64,000 nucleotides of DNA. It comes from Acidobacteriaceae bacterium. GTDB lineage: Bacteria; Acidobacteriota; Terriglobia; Terriglobales; Acidobacteriaceae. Positions 9,068 to 18,033 of the stretch are shown one piece after another (position 1 is the first letter of the stretch; every line of letters starts with the position of its first letter). The notes beneath the pieces were generated by a model that searched no databases, was not told the origin of the DNA, and saw nothing but the letters and a program-made list of their open reading frames with translations. A program made the translations under genes and the position numbers. The stretch lies in the NCBI GenBank assembly GCA_003134815.1, contig PLCO01000011.1:62001-126000 (forward strand), in the 5' to 3' direction.

Positions 9068-9835
9068 CGATGCTGGCGCAGACAGGGGCGTGAAGTGCAG
9101 CACGAGCTGATCGCCGACGCTCTCAACGCGAACGCCAGTTAGATCGCGCAGTATGTAATTCGCAGCATCAAGCAACTCCGCGGAATGGGAGAACGTGGTT
9201 GCCACGACGGTGCAGCCGGCGGCACGGCCAGCCTTCGCTCCCGACGAAGAATCCTCGAAGACAACACACTCTGCCGGCACAACGCCGAGCAAAGCTGCCC
9301 CGGCCAGGAATGGCTCGGGATCCGGCTTTCCGCGCGTGACGTGCTCGGCGGTCACGAAGCGCTTCGGTGCAGGAATGCCTCCAGCGACGATGCGAACGCG
9401 AGCCAGCCGTTCCGTGGCGCTGGTGACCACGGTCCATCGGTCCGGAGGCAGCGCCGCGAGTAGATCCAAAACTCCCGGCAACACGGTCAACCCTTCATCG
9501 TCCGCAACCTCGATGTCTTCAATGATCTTGAGTTCCTTCTCACTGTCGAGATCTGGCCGGAGTTTGGCGATCGTCTCGACGGCGCGACGGCCATGCGCGG
9601 TTATGCGCGCCAGCGCGGGATCGACGCCGCGGAGGTGAGCCCATTTCGTCCAACTGCGCTCGACCGAGCCGATGGACGAAATCAGAATCCCATCCATATC
9701 GAAGAGGATGCCTTTGCAGCGGATCATGACGGAGGAAGAAGAGATGGATGGGGCCATGAATCCATCATAGATTCGAAGCGTGATTTCGATAAGAGCTTGG
9801 CGCCGGGATTGAAGCGGGGATTGGAATAGGTTCAC
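9059..9835 (-). CDS. HAD-superfamily sugar-phosphatase-like hydrolase
   Basis: HAD subfamily IA hydrolase, 258 residues from a GTG at 9835. Motif I is FDMDGILISS, motif II VTSATE, motif III Lys in RGKPDPEPF and motif IV VFEDSSSGAKAG, so all catalytic elements are there. The closest functional pattern is the glycerol-3-phosphate/2-deoxyhexose-6-phosphate phosphatase group, but substrate cannot be read from the sequence. The GTG overlaps the stop of the AsmA gene (GTGA), suggesting translational coupling; an internal ATG at 9727 (MIRCKGILFDMDG) would give the more usual N-terminus. Confidence 0.82.
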   Translation of the reverse strand: MNLFQSPLQSRRQALIEITLRIYDGFMAPSISSSSVMIRCKGILFDMDGILISSIGSVERSWTKWAHLRGVDPALARITAHGRRAVETIAKLRPDLDSEKELKIIEDIEVADDEGLTVLPGVLDLLAALPPDRWTVVTSATERLARVRIVAGGIPAPKRFVTAEHVTRGKPDPEPFLAGAALLGVVPAECVVFEDSSSGAKAGRAAGCTVVATTFSHSAELLDAANYILRDLTGVRVESVGDQLVLHFTPLSAPASRS

Positions 9836-12555
9836 TTATTCTTTTCTGTACGCGTGTCCTTTGGCGTTGGAAAGTTCACCTGAGGCGGGTCGCCGAATTT
9901 GATCGAGGCGTCAACGGAGCTTTTGCGAGAGCCGGATATGACCTGATTCGCGCCGATGTCGATGGCTTGATCTGCGATCGAGGCGTCCGCGGTCCAGCGG
10001 TCGAAGTGGGCGAGCGCGGCGGGAATTGGCGCAGGCTTGATCGCGGCGGCGCTCTGGGTTTTTGTATTTGATACGCTTCCCTGCCGGCACTCAAAGTGCA
10101 GAGTTCCTTTGGCCGACGCGGCCAGATCGCTTTCGGTGTATCCAGCGAGTTCCACGTTGCCGCTGCCGCTCAGAGCTCCGCACTCCCAACGCAGGCCAAG
10201 CAATTTGCTTATTTCGCCCGAGTTAAACTTTTGAAAATCGCCACCAAGCGTGTAGTCCGGTTTGCCAAGACCATTGGCGGCCTTGCTGAGGTTTCCTGCA
10301 AGATGCACAGTGCCGCCAAACAAACCAGCATCGAGGCTCGAAATTTCGGCACCGGCGGGCACAATTCGGAGAGATGCCGAAACGCCTTCGAGCGTGACAG
10401 GGCCAAGAACAAGCGAATCGGCAGTCACGGTGCCCTCAAGCGGCGGCCAGGGCGGCGCTGAAGACGGACGAAGGCGATTGATGAGGTTGGAGAGCAGAGT
10501 ACCTTTCTCGCGCGCCCCCAGGAGCGCGCTCTCAAAAATTGCAGCGTCAAGATCGCCAAAGCGCAGTTGGAACTGGGCTGGACAGGGTTGGTGAAGAGTT
10601 TGCTGCGAAGCACAATCGACAGGGAGTGTTAGAGTCCCGCTGCCCTTTAGCGGGCCATAGGTAAAGTCGACGGGGTCCCAACGGAGAACGCCGTTCTCGA
10701 TGTGAAGCGTGGCGGCCTCAACGACGATATGGCTGGCCAGATAGTCGGCATTCCAATTGGCGTTCCGTACGATCACGGTTCCTGTCAAAGTGTCGTGATC
10801 GGAAGGTTCGGGAGCGGGAGTAACGGCCGGCGTGGAAGCGGAAGACTCGGTTTCGCTCACAGGCGCAACTTCGGCGGAAGCAAGATTGTTGAGTTGGATC
10901 ACTTCAGCCGGTATCCATGGCCCTTCGGCGGTAAGGTCCACTGTGATGGGTTCGCCGGCCAGGGCCTCCAGCGCCTGAGATACAGGGATGCCCGAGGCTT
11001 GTACGAATTCTCTGGCGCGCGCAAAACCAGCCTGGCCGCGCGCCGCGACCTGATATCCGGAGCGTGAGAAGCGGAGATCAAAAGTCAACGGAACAGGACC
11101 ACCAGCGGAGATCGCTACAGAGCCAACCAGCGCTTGTCCAGAACTCGCGGCGACTGCCTGTCCCCCGTCGGCCTGCGCTTGAGATGCCAATATGATTGGC
11201 GTCGGCTCGAGCATGAATTTCGGCGCCTGAATCGGCCGGCCGAGGCCAGCGCCCGTCAGGATGAGATTTTCGACTGTCAAACTGCCGGTGAGCGGGCCCG
11301 CCTCTTCTGCAAAGGCTTTCGCTACCGACTTCCGGTCGATTTTCATTACCGGTTTCATTGCCGGCGCGGGCGTGGCTTGATCGGAGTCCCCTTGAGAGCG
11401 AACTTCGTAGACGATCTTTCCACTTACGGTGCCTCTGGCCTCGAGATCAGGGACAAGACCGCTGCGAAGAGTGCGCAAGGCATCGAGACCCGCAGCGATG
11501 GGAACGTGATCGAGTTCAACTGAGAAGCGTGGCGGAGCAAGTTCTCCCGGCTTCTCCCCTGCGATGCGCACGTGGCCGTTGCCGAGCGGCGAGTCGCAGA
11601 CAAGGTTTTCGACGCTGCGCTCCGCGTAGTGGTAGACAAATCCGCACTGAGCATCGAAATCGAGGGGTGATACGGGAGTGAATTCGGCACGGTGCACACC
11701 GATGGCGCTAAGTCGAGTGGAGATCTTCGCTGCGTCGGCGGTGCCGTCGAGGTGCAGCTCGCCGGTCAAGTCGCCACGCCAGCCGGGATCGGAGCCGGTG
11801 ATGAGGCGGGCAAGCTGGCCCAGCTGAGCTTCGCGCCAGTCGATGTCCAAATGCAGCGGCATCTGGCTGAGCGCTGCTGCGCGGCGCATGCTGGCTTCCA
11901 CGCGCACGACGCCGGTCTCCTCGAGATACAAACTTACGTCGGTGCGGGCGGGCTGACCACGCAAACGGATTCGCCACTCTCCGGGATTTTCCTGCCACAA
12001 CGAAAGATCGGCGTTGACCAGAGAAAATGGCAGCTTCTCCGCTCCGTTCTTGAAGTTGATGCGAGAGTCAGTGGCTTCGAGGTACGGCAGCGGGGCTACA
12101 TGGCGCGCGCCCGGGGTCGAACCGGTCTGCGCGGCGGCGGTGCGAAAGATCGAGTCCAGATTCCAGCGGCCGGGACCGGCGCGTACCAGGTTGAGACTGG
12201 CTTCATCCACGCTGATTTTGCCGATCTCAAGGCGGCCGCGGAATAAAGCGAGCAAGCGGATGGAAGCGGTGACCGTGTTGGCGTGAAGCACAGGTTCCGC
12301 ACCGTAGGCCGGATCCTCCGCAACGCTCAGATCCGAGATATCAAATCCTGGCCAGGGCAGGAGATGCGCCTCGACCGTGGAAAGGCGCACCGGCCTGCCC
12401 AGCGACTGAGAGATGAGCTGAGTGATCTGGGTCTTGAAGTGACTCACGCTGATGAGCGGTGGCACGACGAAGACAAGAACCAGGATCGCAACGGCCGCGA
12501 GAATTATTCGCAGACCCCTCCGCAATCGTTCCATGCCTCCGGCGACCTCTGTCAT
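9832..12555 (-). CDS. AsmA-family envelope protein
   Basis: A 907-residue AsmA-like protein: a short N-terminal cytoplasmic stretch, one transmembrane helix (about 15-38, IILAAVAILVLVFVVPPLI), the typical AsmA N-terminal block (ITQLISQSLGRPVRLSTVEA, then PGFDISDLSVAEDP) and a long periplasmic beta-rich part with a second AsmA-like block near the C-terminus. AsmA-type proteins are thought to bridge the periplasm and move phospholipids to the outer membrane. It starts 22 bases after the end of a signal peptidase gene and overlaps the HAD gene by four bases, so it probably belongs to the same minus-strand transcript. Confidence 0.88.
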   Translation of the reverse strand: MTEVAGGMERLRRGLRIILAAVAILVLVFVVPPLISVSHFKTQITQLISQSLGRPVRLSTVEAHLLPWPGFDISDLSVAEDPAYGAEPVLHANTVTASIRLLALFRGRLEIGKISVDEASLNLVRAGPGRWNLDSIFRTAAAQTGSTPGARHVAPLPYLEATDSRINFKNGAEKLPFSLVNADLSLWQENPGEWRIRLRGQPARTDVSLYLEETGVVRVEASMRRAAALSQMPLHLDIDWREAQLGQLARLITGSDPGWRGDLTGELHLDGTADAAKISTRLSAIGVHRAEFTPVSPLDFDAQCGFVYHYAERSVENLVCDSPLGNGHVRIAGEKPGELAPPRFSVELDHVPIAAGLDALRTLRSGLVPDLEARGTVSGKIVYEVRSQGDSDQATPAPAMKPVMKIDRKSVAKAFAEEAGPLTGSLTVENLILTGAGLGRPIQAPKFMLEPTPIILASQAQADGGQAVAASSGQALVGSVAISAGGPVPLTFDLRFSRSGYQVAARGQAGFARAREFVQASGIPVSQALEALAGEPITVDLTAEGPWIPAEVIQLNNLASAEVAPVSETESSASTPAVTPAPEPSDHDTLTGTVIVRNANWNADYLASHIVVEAATLHIENGVLRWDPVDFTYGPLKGSGTLTLPVDCASQQTLHQPCPAQFQLRFGDLDAAIFESALLGAREKGTLLSNLINRLRPSSAPPWPPLEGTVTADSLVLGPVTLEGVSASLRIVPAGAEISSLDAGLFGGTVHLAGNLSKAANGLGKPDYTLGGDFQKFNSGEISKLLGLRWECGALSGSGNVELAGYTESDLAASAKGTLHFECRQGSVSNTKTQSAAAIKPAPIPAALAHFDRWTADASIADQAIDIGANQVISGSRKSSVDASIKFGDPPQVNFPTPKDTRTEKNK

Positions 12556-12577
12556 TGCATATTGATTCTAGAGCCTG

Positions 12578-13411
12578 TTACCGCGTCAGGTGAAAGGTTC
12601 GGCTCCAGCGCGTGTCGCTGAAGAAGTGCAACACCACGTGGGTCATCCAGGAGAGTTGGTTCCCGAATCCCGTCTGTTCGAGCTGCGCTTCAGTGGCTTC
12701 GAACGACCAATAGTTGAACAGCGGCCGGCCGATAATGTTCTGCCGGGGCACAAAACCCCAAAAGCGCGAGTCGAGGCTGTCGTGCCGGTTATCTCCCATC
12801 ATGAAGTACATGCCCGAAGGGACGACAAGGTCGCCGTCGACAACGTTGTTGGGAAAGTCGACGGCCCAACTCTCGGTAGCGCCGCCGGGCTCCGGGTAGG
12901 GCGGCACAGAGGGAAATTCGTCGAGAAACTCCTGATGATTATCGGCGGTGGTGGGTTGAGCGTGCGGCTGTGGTTGCGCGACGCCGTTGAGGATGACAAT
13001 GCCATCGCGCAGATGGATGTGGTCGCCAGGCACGCCGATGAGGCGCTTCACGAGAATGGTGTATTTCGGCTTGCCATCAGCATCCATCGAATCGAGGCCT
13101 GGCTGGAAGACCGGCTTGATGAAGACAACAATGTCGCCGCGCCTGGGCTCGCGATAGTGAACCAGCGGCATCCAATTTGTGGGCGGAGCCAGATTGATCT
13201 GATCGACGACGAGATGATCGCCGACGAGCAGAGTGTTCTCCATCGATCCCGAGGGGATCACGTAGTTCTGCGCAATGAAGGTGAGAATGAACAGACCCAC
13301 CACCAGCACCGAGCAGATGCTGGCGACGGCTTCGAACGGCGTTTCTTCCACTCTGGTTACCGGGGGTCCTGGCTCGGGCCGTTGTGCCGGCGACTTTTTC
13401 TTCTTCGTCAT
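12578..13411 (-). CDS. lepB: Signal peptidase I, paralogue 1
   Basis: Membrane-bound type I signal peptidase, 277 residues. A single transmembrane helix (about 31-47) is followed by box B IPSGSM with the nucleophile Ser56, box D with the general base Lys122 (KRLIGVPGDHI) and box E GDNRHDSLDSR. The segment between boxes D and E carries a Pro-rich insertion (about 145-180) compared with short LepB proteins. It closely resembles the next gene upstream, including N-terminal Lys-rich ends and the C-terminal TRWSRTFHLTR, so the two look like a tandem duplication. Confidence 0.95.
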   Translation of the reverse strand: MTKKKKSPAQRPEPGPPVTRVEETPFEAVASICSVLVVGLFILTFIAQNYVIPSGSMENTLLVGDHLVVDQINLAPPTNWMPLVHYREPRRGDIVVFIKPVFQPGLDSMDADGKPKYTILVKRLIGVPGDHIHLRDGIVILNGVAQPQPHAQPTTADNHQEFLDEFPSVPPYPEPGGATESWAVDFPNNVVDGDLVVPSGMYFMMGDNRHDSLDSRFWGFVPRQNIIGRPLFNYWSFEATEAQLEQTGFGNQLSWMTHVVLHFFSDTRWSRTFHLTR

Positions 13412-13467
13412 GGATAGCGAGTTACCTCAGAGTGAACGGGTATACGAGCGGTTCCCAAGCAACAGGC

Positions 13468-14316
13468 TCACCGCGTCAGGTGGAAGGTGCGGCTCCAGCG
13501 CGTTTGCGAGAAGAAATGCAGAACGACATGGCCCATCCAGGCGAGGCGGGGTCCGAATCCGGTTTGATCGTAGACAGAATCCGGCGTTTGGAATGACCAG
13601 TAGTTGAAAAGAGGGCGGCCCATGATGTTTTGCCGAGGCACGAAGCCCCAATAGCGCGAGTCAAGGCTGTCGTGACGGTTGTCGCCCATCATGAAGTACA
13701 TGCCGGGAGGAACCACGAGGTCGCCGTCCACGATATGGTTTGGCGCATCCACGGCCCATGCTTCCGTTGCGCTTCCGCTAGGGTCTAACGCAGGCGGAGT
13801 CGACGGGAATTCGTCCAGGTAGTCGCGCTCGTATGGCGCTCCCGGGTCGTCTCCTCCCTCTTTCGGCAGGCTTTGCGCGACGCCGTTGAGAATGACGATG
13901 CCATTGTGCAGATGGATGTGGTCGCCGGGTACGCCAATGAGGCGTTTGACCAGGATGAAGTATTGAGGCTTGCCGTCGGCATCCAATTCCGGCTCGGGAC
14001 TGGGCTTGATGAATACAACGATGTCGCCGCGCCTGGGCTCGCGATAGTGAACCAGCGGCATCCAACTTGTGGGCGGCGCCATATTGATGCGGTCGACGAC
14101 CAGGTGATCGCCAACCAGCAGAGTCTTTTCCATGGAGCCGGAAGGAATGACGAAATTCTGCGCGATAAAGGTGAGAATGAACAGACCGACCACCAGAACC
14201 GAGCTGATGCTGGCCACGGCCTCAAAGGGAGTTTCTTCGACCTTTGCCGGTTCCGGAGCCGATTCCTGACGAATCTCGGCAGGCTCCGTTGCTGGTCGCG
14301 TCCTTTTCTTCGTCAT
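13468..14316 (-). CDS. lepB: Signal peptidase I, paralogue 2
   Basis: A 282-residue signal peptidase I with the same architecture as its downstream neighbour: helix about 36-52, nucleophile Ser61 in IPSGSM, Lys in KRLIGVPGDHI and box E GDNRHDSLDSRYWGFVPRQN. Most differences from paralogue 1 are in the N-terminal cytoplasmic extension and in the insertion before box E (DDPGAPYERDYLDEF). The 56-base gap to paralogue 1 holds no terminator, so they are probably co-transcribed. Confidence 0.95.
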   Translation of the reverse strand: MTKKRTRPATEPAEIRQESAPEPAKVEETPFEAVASISSVLVVGLFILTFIAQNFVIPSGSMEKTLLVGDHLVVDRINMAPPTSWMPLVHYREPRRGDIVVFIKPSPEPELDADGKPQYFILVKRLIGVPGDHIHLHNGIVILNGVAQSLPKEGGDDPGAPYERDYLDEFPSTPPALDPSGSATEAWAVDAPNHIVDGDLVVPPGMYFMMGDNRHDSLDSRYWGFVPRQNIMGRPLFNYWSFQTPDSVYDQTGFGPRLAWMGHVVLHFFSQTRWSRTFHLTR

Positions 14317-14369
14317 TCTGTCGCTCTTTGGGGAAAGTCCACGGCGTCTTTGCGCATTTCAGCGCCGAA

Positions 14370-15203
14370 TTAATGTACAACGCGGAAGATGCGCCGCCAG
14401 CGGGCAAATGCCGCGAGACGTTCGGTGAAGTCTCGTTCGTGTCCGAGTCTATCATCCGCAGGCTGTCGCGCATTCGCGGGCTGTCGCGCATCCGCAGGCT
14501 GCTGCGCCGCGAGGTGATCGACGTCAGTGGAAGAGGGGCGCGAGAGCGAGAAATAGATCACCAGGGGACGGGAGATGATGGCATGTCTCGGCACAAAACC
14601 CCAATAGCGGGAATCCAGGCTGTGATTGCGATTGTCGCCAAGGACGAAATACTGGCCCTGCGGCACCACCAACTCACCGTTATGAGTGAGGCTTTGCATC
14701 TGACGCCACCATTCGGGATCAACCTCGGGATCGGAGTAGATTCGCGCAGGAAAGTTGTCCCGCGCGAAATTAGGCGGCGCAGGTTCGAAGGCTGCGTAGG
14801 GCTCCTTGAGAGTCTCGCCATTCAAAATGACACGTCCATTCGAGATGCGCACATGGTCGCCGGGAATACCCACAACTCTCTTGATGAGCAGAGGCGGCTG
14901 CGTATGGTGGAAGACGATGATGTCGCCGCGCTGAACGGGCCGATAGGGCATGAGCCAACCGCCCACTCGGCCAGCAGGCGCGTAAATCTGTTTGTTGAAA
15001 AGCAGGAAGTCTCCAACGAGCAGCGTGCGCTCCATGCTCTCGGACGGAATGAAAAGCGGCTGCAGAACAAAGGTGAGCACGAACAACGCCACGACCACGG
15101 TTTGCAGCAGCGACGCCAGGACATGCGGAAACGTGGGCAGATGAACGCGCACATGAGCCCACCGTTGCAAAAACGAATCGGGAGCCGGCGCGGACGTGCT
15201 CAT
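14370..15203 (-). CDS. lepB: Signal peptidase I, divergent paralogue 3 with repeat tail
   Basis: A third signal peptidase I, 277 residues and clearly diverged from the other two. Box B is IPSESM (Gly of the usual PSGSM replaced by Glu; nucleophile Ser56 kept), the base is in IKRVVGIPGDH and box E is GDNRNHSLDSRYWGFVPR. After the catalytic core it carries an unusual hydrophilic tail with three copies of a six-residue unit (QPADAR, QPANAR, QPADDR). Its start overlaps the rnc stop by four bases (ATGA), matching the widespread lepB-rnc gene order, so this may be the ancestral copy. Confidence 0.93.
   Translation of the reverse strand: MSTSAPAPDSFLQRWAHVRVHLPTFPHVLASLLQTVVVALFVLTFVLQPLFIPSESMERTLLVGDFLLFNKQIYAPAGRVGGWLMPYRPVQRGDIIVFHHTQPPLLIKRVVGIPGDHVRISNGRVILNGETLKEPYAAFEPAPPNFARDNFPARIYSDPEVDPEWWRQMQSLTHNGELVVPQGQYFVLGDNRNHSLDSRYWGFVPRHAIISRPLVIYFSLSRPSSTDVDHLAAQQPADARQPANARQPADDRLGHERDFTERLAAFARWRRIFRVVH
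14453..14510 (-). repeat. 18-bp tandem repeat in lepB paralogue 3
   Basis: About three degenerate 18-base units (on the plus strand CGCAGGCTGTCGCGCATT and variants) encode the repeated QPA(D/N)AR unit near the C-terminus of the protein. Confidence 0.7.
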
Positions 15204-16033
15204 TGCGCGCGCTGCTGCTTCTTGTCAGCGCCAGCGACTGTGTCGACCGCGGCAAGGGGATGGACTCCGGTCAGCGAAATGCTCAGCGCCCTGCGCGCCG
15301 CATCCTGTTCGGCGTGCTTTTTAGTGCGCCCCATGCCTCGGGCCAGTGGCTTTCCCTTCTGCCCAGCTTCGCCTTTCAGGCGCACCTCGACCAGGAAACG
15401 TTTGTGATGGTCGGGACCGCTTTCGCTTTTCACGCGGTAGACCGGGGCTCCCGCGCCAGACGCCTGGAGCCGCTCCTGTAACGCGGACTTGTAGTTGCCC
15501 AGTGCCTCCCCGGAGCGCAGTTCGAGGGCCAGCCGTTCCGCGGCTTCGCCCATGACTCTGCCGCGAACGAAAACCCGAACCGGCTCAAGACCTGCATCGA
15601 GAAAGAGCGCTCCAATCACAGCTTCCATGGTATTCGAAAGCACAGTGCCCCTGCGGCGCAAGCCGCTGCTCTCCTCGCCGCTGCTGAGACGCAGATGCTT
15701 GCCCAGGTCAATTTCCTCCGCTACTTTTGCCATGTGTTGCCGGCTGACCAACTCGGAGCGAATGCGCGTTAGTTCGCCTTCGCGCCACTCAGGATGCAGA
15801 GTGAACAGCGTCTCTGCCACAACGAGTCCCAATACGGCGTCACCGAGAAACTCGAGACGCTCATTGTCAGCCGGAGCAGAGTTTTTCCCGGCATTGGCTT
15901 GGGCGAGCTGGTGAGCCAGTGAACGGTGCGTGAGCGCGCGTACCAGCAGCTCGGGGCTCGCGAACTCGTGCCCGAGCGCTGCCTCGAGCTCTTTGAGGTC
16001 GACTTTCACACTTGCCTCACTGTTGAGCTCCAT
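15200..16033 (-). CDS. rnc: Ribonuclease III
   Basis: Double-strand-specific RNase III that processes rRNA and other structured RNA. The catalytic domain (about 5-155) has the signature NERLEFLGDAVLGLVVAE and the second acidic site at NTMEAVIGALFLDAG; a double-stranded RNA-binding domain follows (about 165-240, NYKSALQERLQASG ... GRTKKHAEQDAARRAL). The frame extends to 16063, but the ATG at 16033 (MELNSEASVKVDLKELEAAL) gives the better N-terminus. A C-terminal extension of about 30 residues follows the RNA-binding domain. Translationally coupled to lepB paralogue 3. Confidence 0.95.
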   Translation of the reverse strand: MELNSEASVKVDLKELEAALGHEFASPELLVRALTHRSLAHQLAQANAGKNSAPADNERLEFLGDAVLGLVVAETLFTLHPEWREGELTRIRSELVSRQHMAKVAEEIDLGKHLRLSSGEESSGLRRRGTVLSNTMEAVIGALFLDAGLEPVRVFVRGRVMGEAAERLALELRSGEALGNYKSALQERLQASGAGAPVYRVKSESGPDHHKRFLVEVRLKGEAGQKGKPLARGMGRTKKHAEQDAARRALSISLTGVHPLAAVDTVAGADKKQQRAQ

Positions 16034-16150
16034 TATCGGATTTGGATGCAATCCGCGCGCCACTTGCGGCGCCGAAAATCAGCCAGGCAACTTTGGAGAT
16101 TCGCCGCATTGTTTCTGCTTTCGTTAGTTATGAGACGCGCCGGTTAAGAA

Positions 16151-17932
16151 CTATTGCGGCTTCGGTGCGTTGTCCTGCGTTTGCGGTGCCGGCTTGGTAG
16201 TACCAGAGCCGGGCTCGTTGTCACTGGACTCATCATCGCAATCGTGCTCATGGCCGCGCTGCACATAGGCAGCCTTCACGCCTCGCTCGGCGGCAAGGCG
16301 CGTATCGAGTTGACCGTCGCGGACAGCCAAAGCCTCTTTGTATTCAGCGAGAGCCTCGTCGCGCTTGCACTCCAGATCGAGCATCCGGCCAAGGTAGATG
16401 TGCGACCAGGCGAGCAGCCGCTGCTGCTTGCTCGTGGCGATGGTTTTCTGGAAGTCTTCGACTGCCTCGTCGGGATGGCCGGTCATCAGATCCACCCGAG
16501 CCAGGATGAAATGAGCGCGAGCTGCATCGGCCGTTGACGCGATGCTGTCGTCTTGACCAGCAAGCACCTTCTTCGCCATGGCCGTGGCCGCAGGCACATC
16601 TCCGCTGGCCAGCTTGGCCTCGGCGAGATCGAGGCCTGTGAGCGGGCGGGGCTTACTTTGCTGCAGGATGTCTTGGTCGCCTTGCTTGTCAAACTCGGTC
16701 TGGCGCGCGCGGTGCACCTGCTGATCCACGTCCATGCCGTACACCATCTCTCCGATGGTGTCCTTGAGGCTGGCAGGGTCCTTTTCAAACTGCAACATTT
16801 GCTCATAAAAATATTGCGTGAGGACATATCCCTGCCGCATATCATGCCCGACAGCGGCCCACTTCACCGCATCCACCTGCTGCTGGTAGAGCTCGCGCTC
16901 GTGCTCGTAGCGCGGCAACTGAGAGCGATCCACACCGGCCGGAATTTTGTACTCGGGAACGCCCGTATCCATGGTGCGCGCTTCAATGGCCTTGATCAGG
17001 CACTCGATGGTCAGGGCAACGGTGTCGGAGCGGAAGCGGAAGTCAAGCGGAGCGTCGTGAATTTCTTTCAGAATCGGCTGCTCGTGGTCGATGGCGTTGG
17101 ACCGCGCGTACAGCAAGGGATCGATGACGTAATGCAGATAAGTGTGGCGCACGTTCGCCATGGGAATTTTTCCATTGACCGGCGAGACGATGACCACGTA
17201 GTCGGTGCCATAGATGCGGGCATTGACCATGGCGGGCGAGAGCTGCGGCTCGATGACCACGATGAACCTGCGGCCGTCGTAAGTGGAAGCCGGCATTTTG
17301 AGGTAGAGGTTGGTGCTGACGATCATCTGCGAGAGCGGATCGTGAAGAGTATCAATCTCATCGTCGTAGCTACGGTGCGAGGCCAGCCAAATGCCGTGCA
17401 GGTCCACCGCGGCCGCAAACGAGCGAAGCAAGGGAGCGATTTCGGCCACCTGGGTGGAGTCGGGCGGCATTTCAGTCAGGTCCGCCGTGAGTTCGAGTTC
17501 CGGCGGAGGAGTGAGGTAAAGAGCCAACGAGATGTACTGCGAGATGTCGCGCTCCGAGCCGGTCATTCGGTGCTGGGCAACGTAGAGGCAGAGCGCGTCC
17601 CGCTTGGTGCGGGCATCTTCGCTTTGGGCGAGCGCCTGATTCATTTCGTCACGGACGTGTTTGCGGATGGGCCCGCTTTCCTGAAGACCTTCGTCGTACC
17701 CGCAGGTGTTCAGCGCCGCTGCCATGACGAACACCGGCTCGGAACTGATGAGCGAGATTGTCGGCCCCGCAGGATCGATCAGCGAAGGAGCTTTTTCACG
17801 CACATACATCTGCCCCGAACCAGAGGAGGAGCTGCTGGAAGATTGGGCTTGAGTGAATTTGGAAGTCAATCCGACCAAGAGAAACAAAGTCGCGGCAAGG
17901 AAGAAAGCGGAAAACGGTAATCGACGCGTCAT
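16151..17932 (-). CDS. Exported protein of unknown function with C-terminal TPR-like helices
   Basis: A 593-residue protein with a signal peptide (MTRRLPFSAFFLAATLFLLV..., cleavage near AQA-Q) and a serine run directly after it (SSSSSSSGSG). The middle (about 55-420) has no motif I recognise. Residues about 435-560 look like tetratricopeptide helices (LAEAKLASGDVPAATAMAKK; ARAHFILARVDLMTGHPDEA; HIYLGRMLDLECKRDEALAE). The C-terminus is acidic and Pro/Gln-rich with HEHDCDDESSD. It lies 101 bases downstream of the anti-sigma gene on the same strand, so it may be a target or partner of that regulon. No enzymatic signature such as HExxH was found. Confidence 0.7.
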   Translation of the reverse strand: MTRRLPFSAFFLAATLFLLVGLTSKFTQAQSSSSSSSGSGQMYVREKAPSLIDPAGPTISLISSEPVFVMAAALNTCGYDEGLQESGPIRKHVRDEMNQALAQSEDARTKRDALCLYVAQHRMTGSERDISQYISLALYLTPPPELELTADLTEMPPDSTQVAEIAPLLRSFAAAVDLHGIWLASHRSYDDEIDTLHDPLSQMIVSTNLYLKMPASTYDGRRFIVVIEPQLSPAMVNARIYGTDYVVIVSPVNGKIPMANVRHTYLHYVIDPLLYARSNAIDHEQPILKEIHDAPLDFRFRSDTVALTIECLIKAIEARTMDTGVPEYKIPAGVDRSQLPRYEHERELYQQQVDAVKWAAVGHDMRQGYVLTQYFYEQMLQFEKDPASLKDTIGEMVYGMDVDQQVHRARQTEFDKQGDQDILQQSKPRPLTGLDLAEAKLASGDVPAATAMAKKVLAGQDDSIASTADAARAHFILARVDLMTGHPDEAVEDFQKTIATSKQQRLLAWSHIYLGRMLDLECKRDEALAEYKEALAVRDGQLDTRLAAERGVKAAYVQRGHEHDCDDESSDNEPGSGTTKPAPQTQDNAPKPQ

Positions 17933-18033
17933 GAGGAAACCCTGCCTGCAAGTCTATTTAGACGCAACGGCAGGGTCAAACGGGAGGGAAGAACTCGATT
18001 CGAGTTGCCTCCTGCCTTTATCCGCGCCTAATC

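Noticed and set aside
16553..17920. 455-residue plus-strand frame opposite the exported TPR-like gene
   Set aside because: The composition is typical of antisense frames (many Arg, His, Val, Gly), there is no ribosome site or domain, and the minus-strand protein has a signal peptide and TPR helices.
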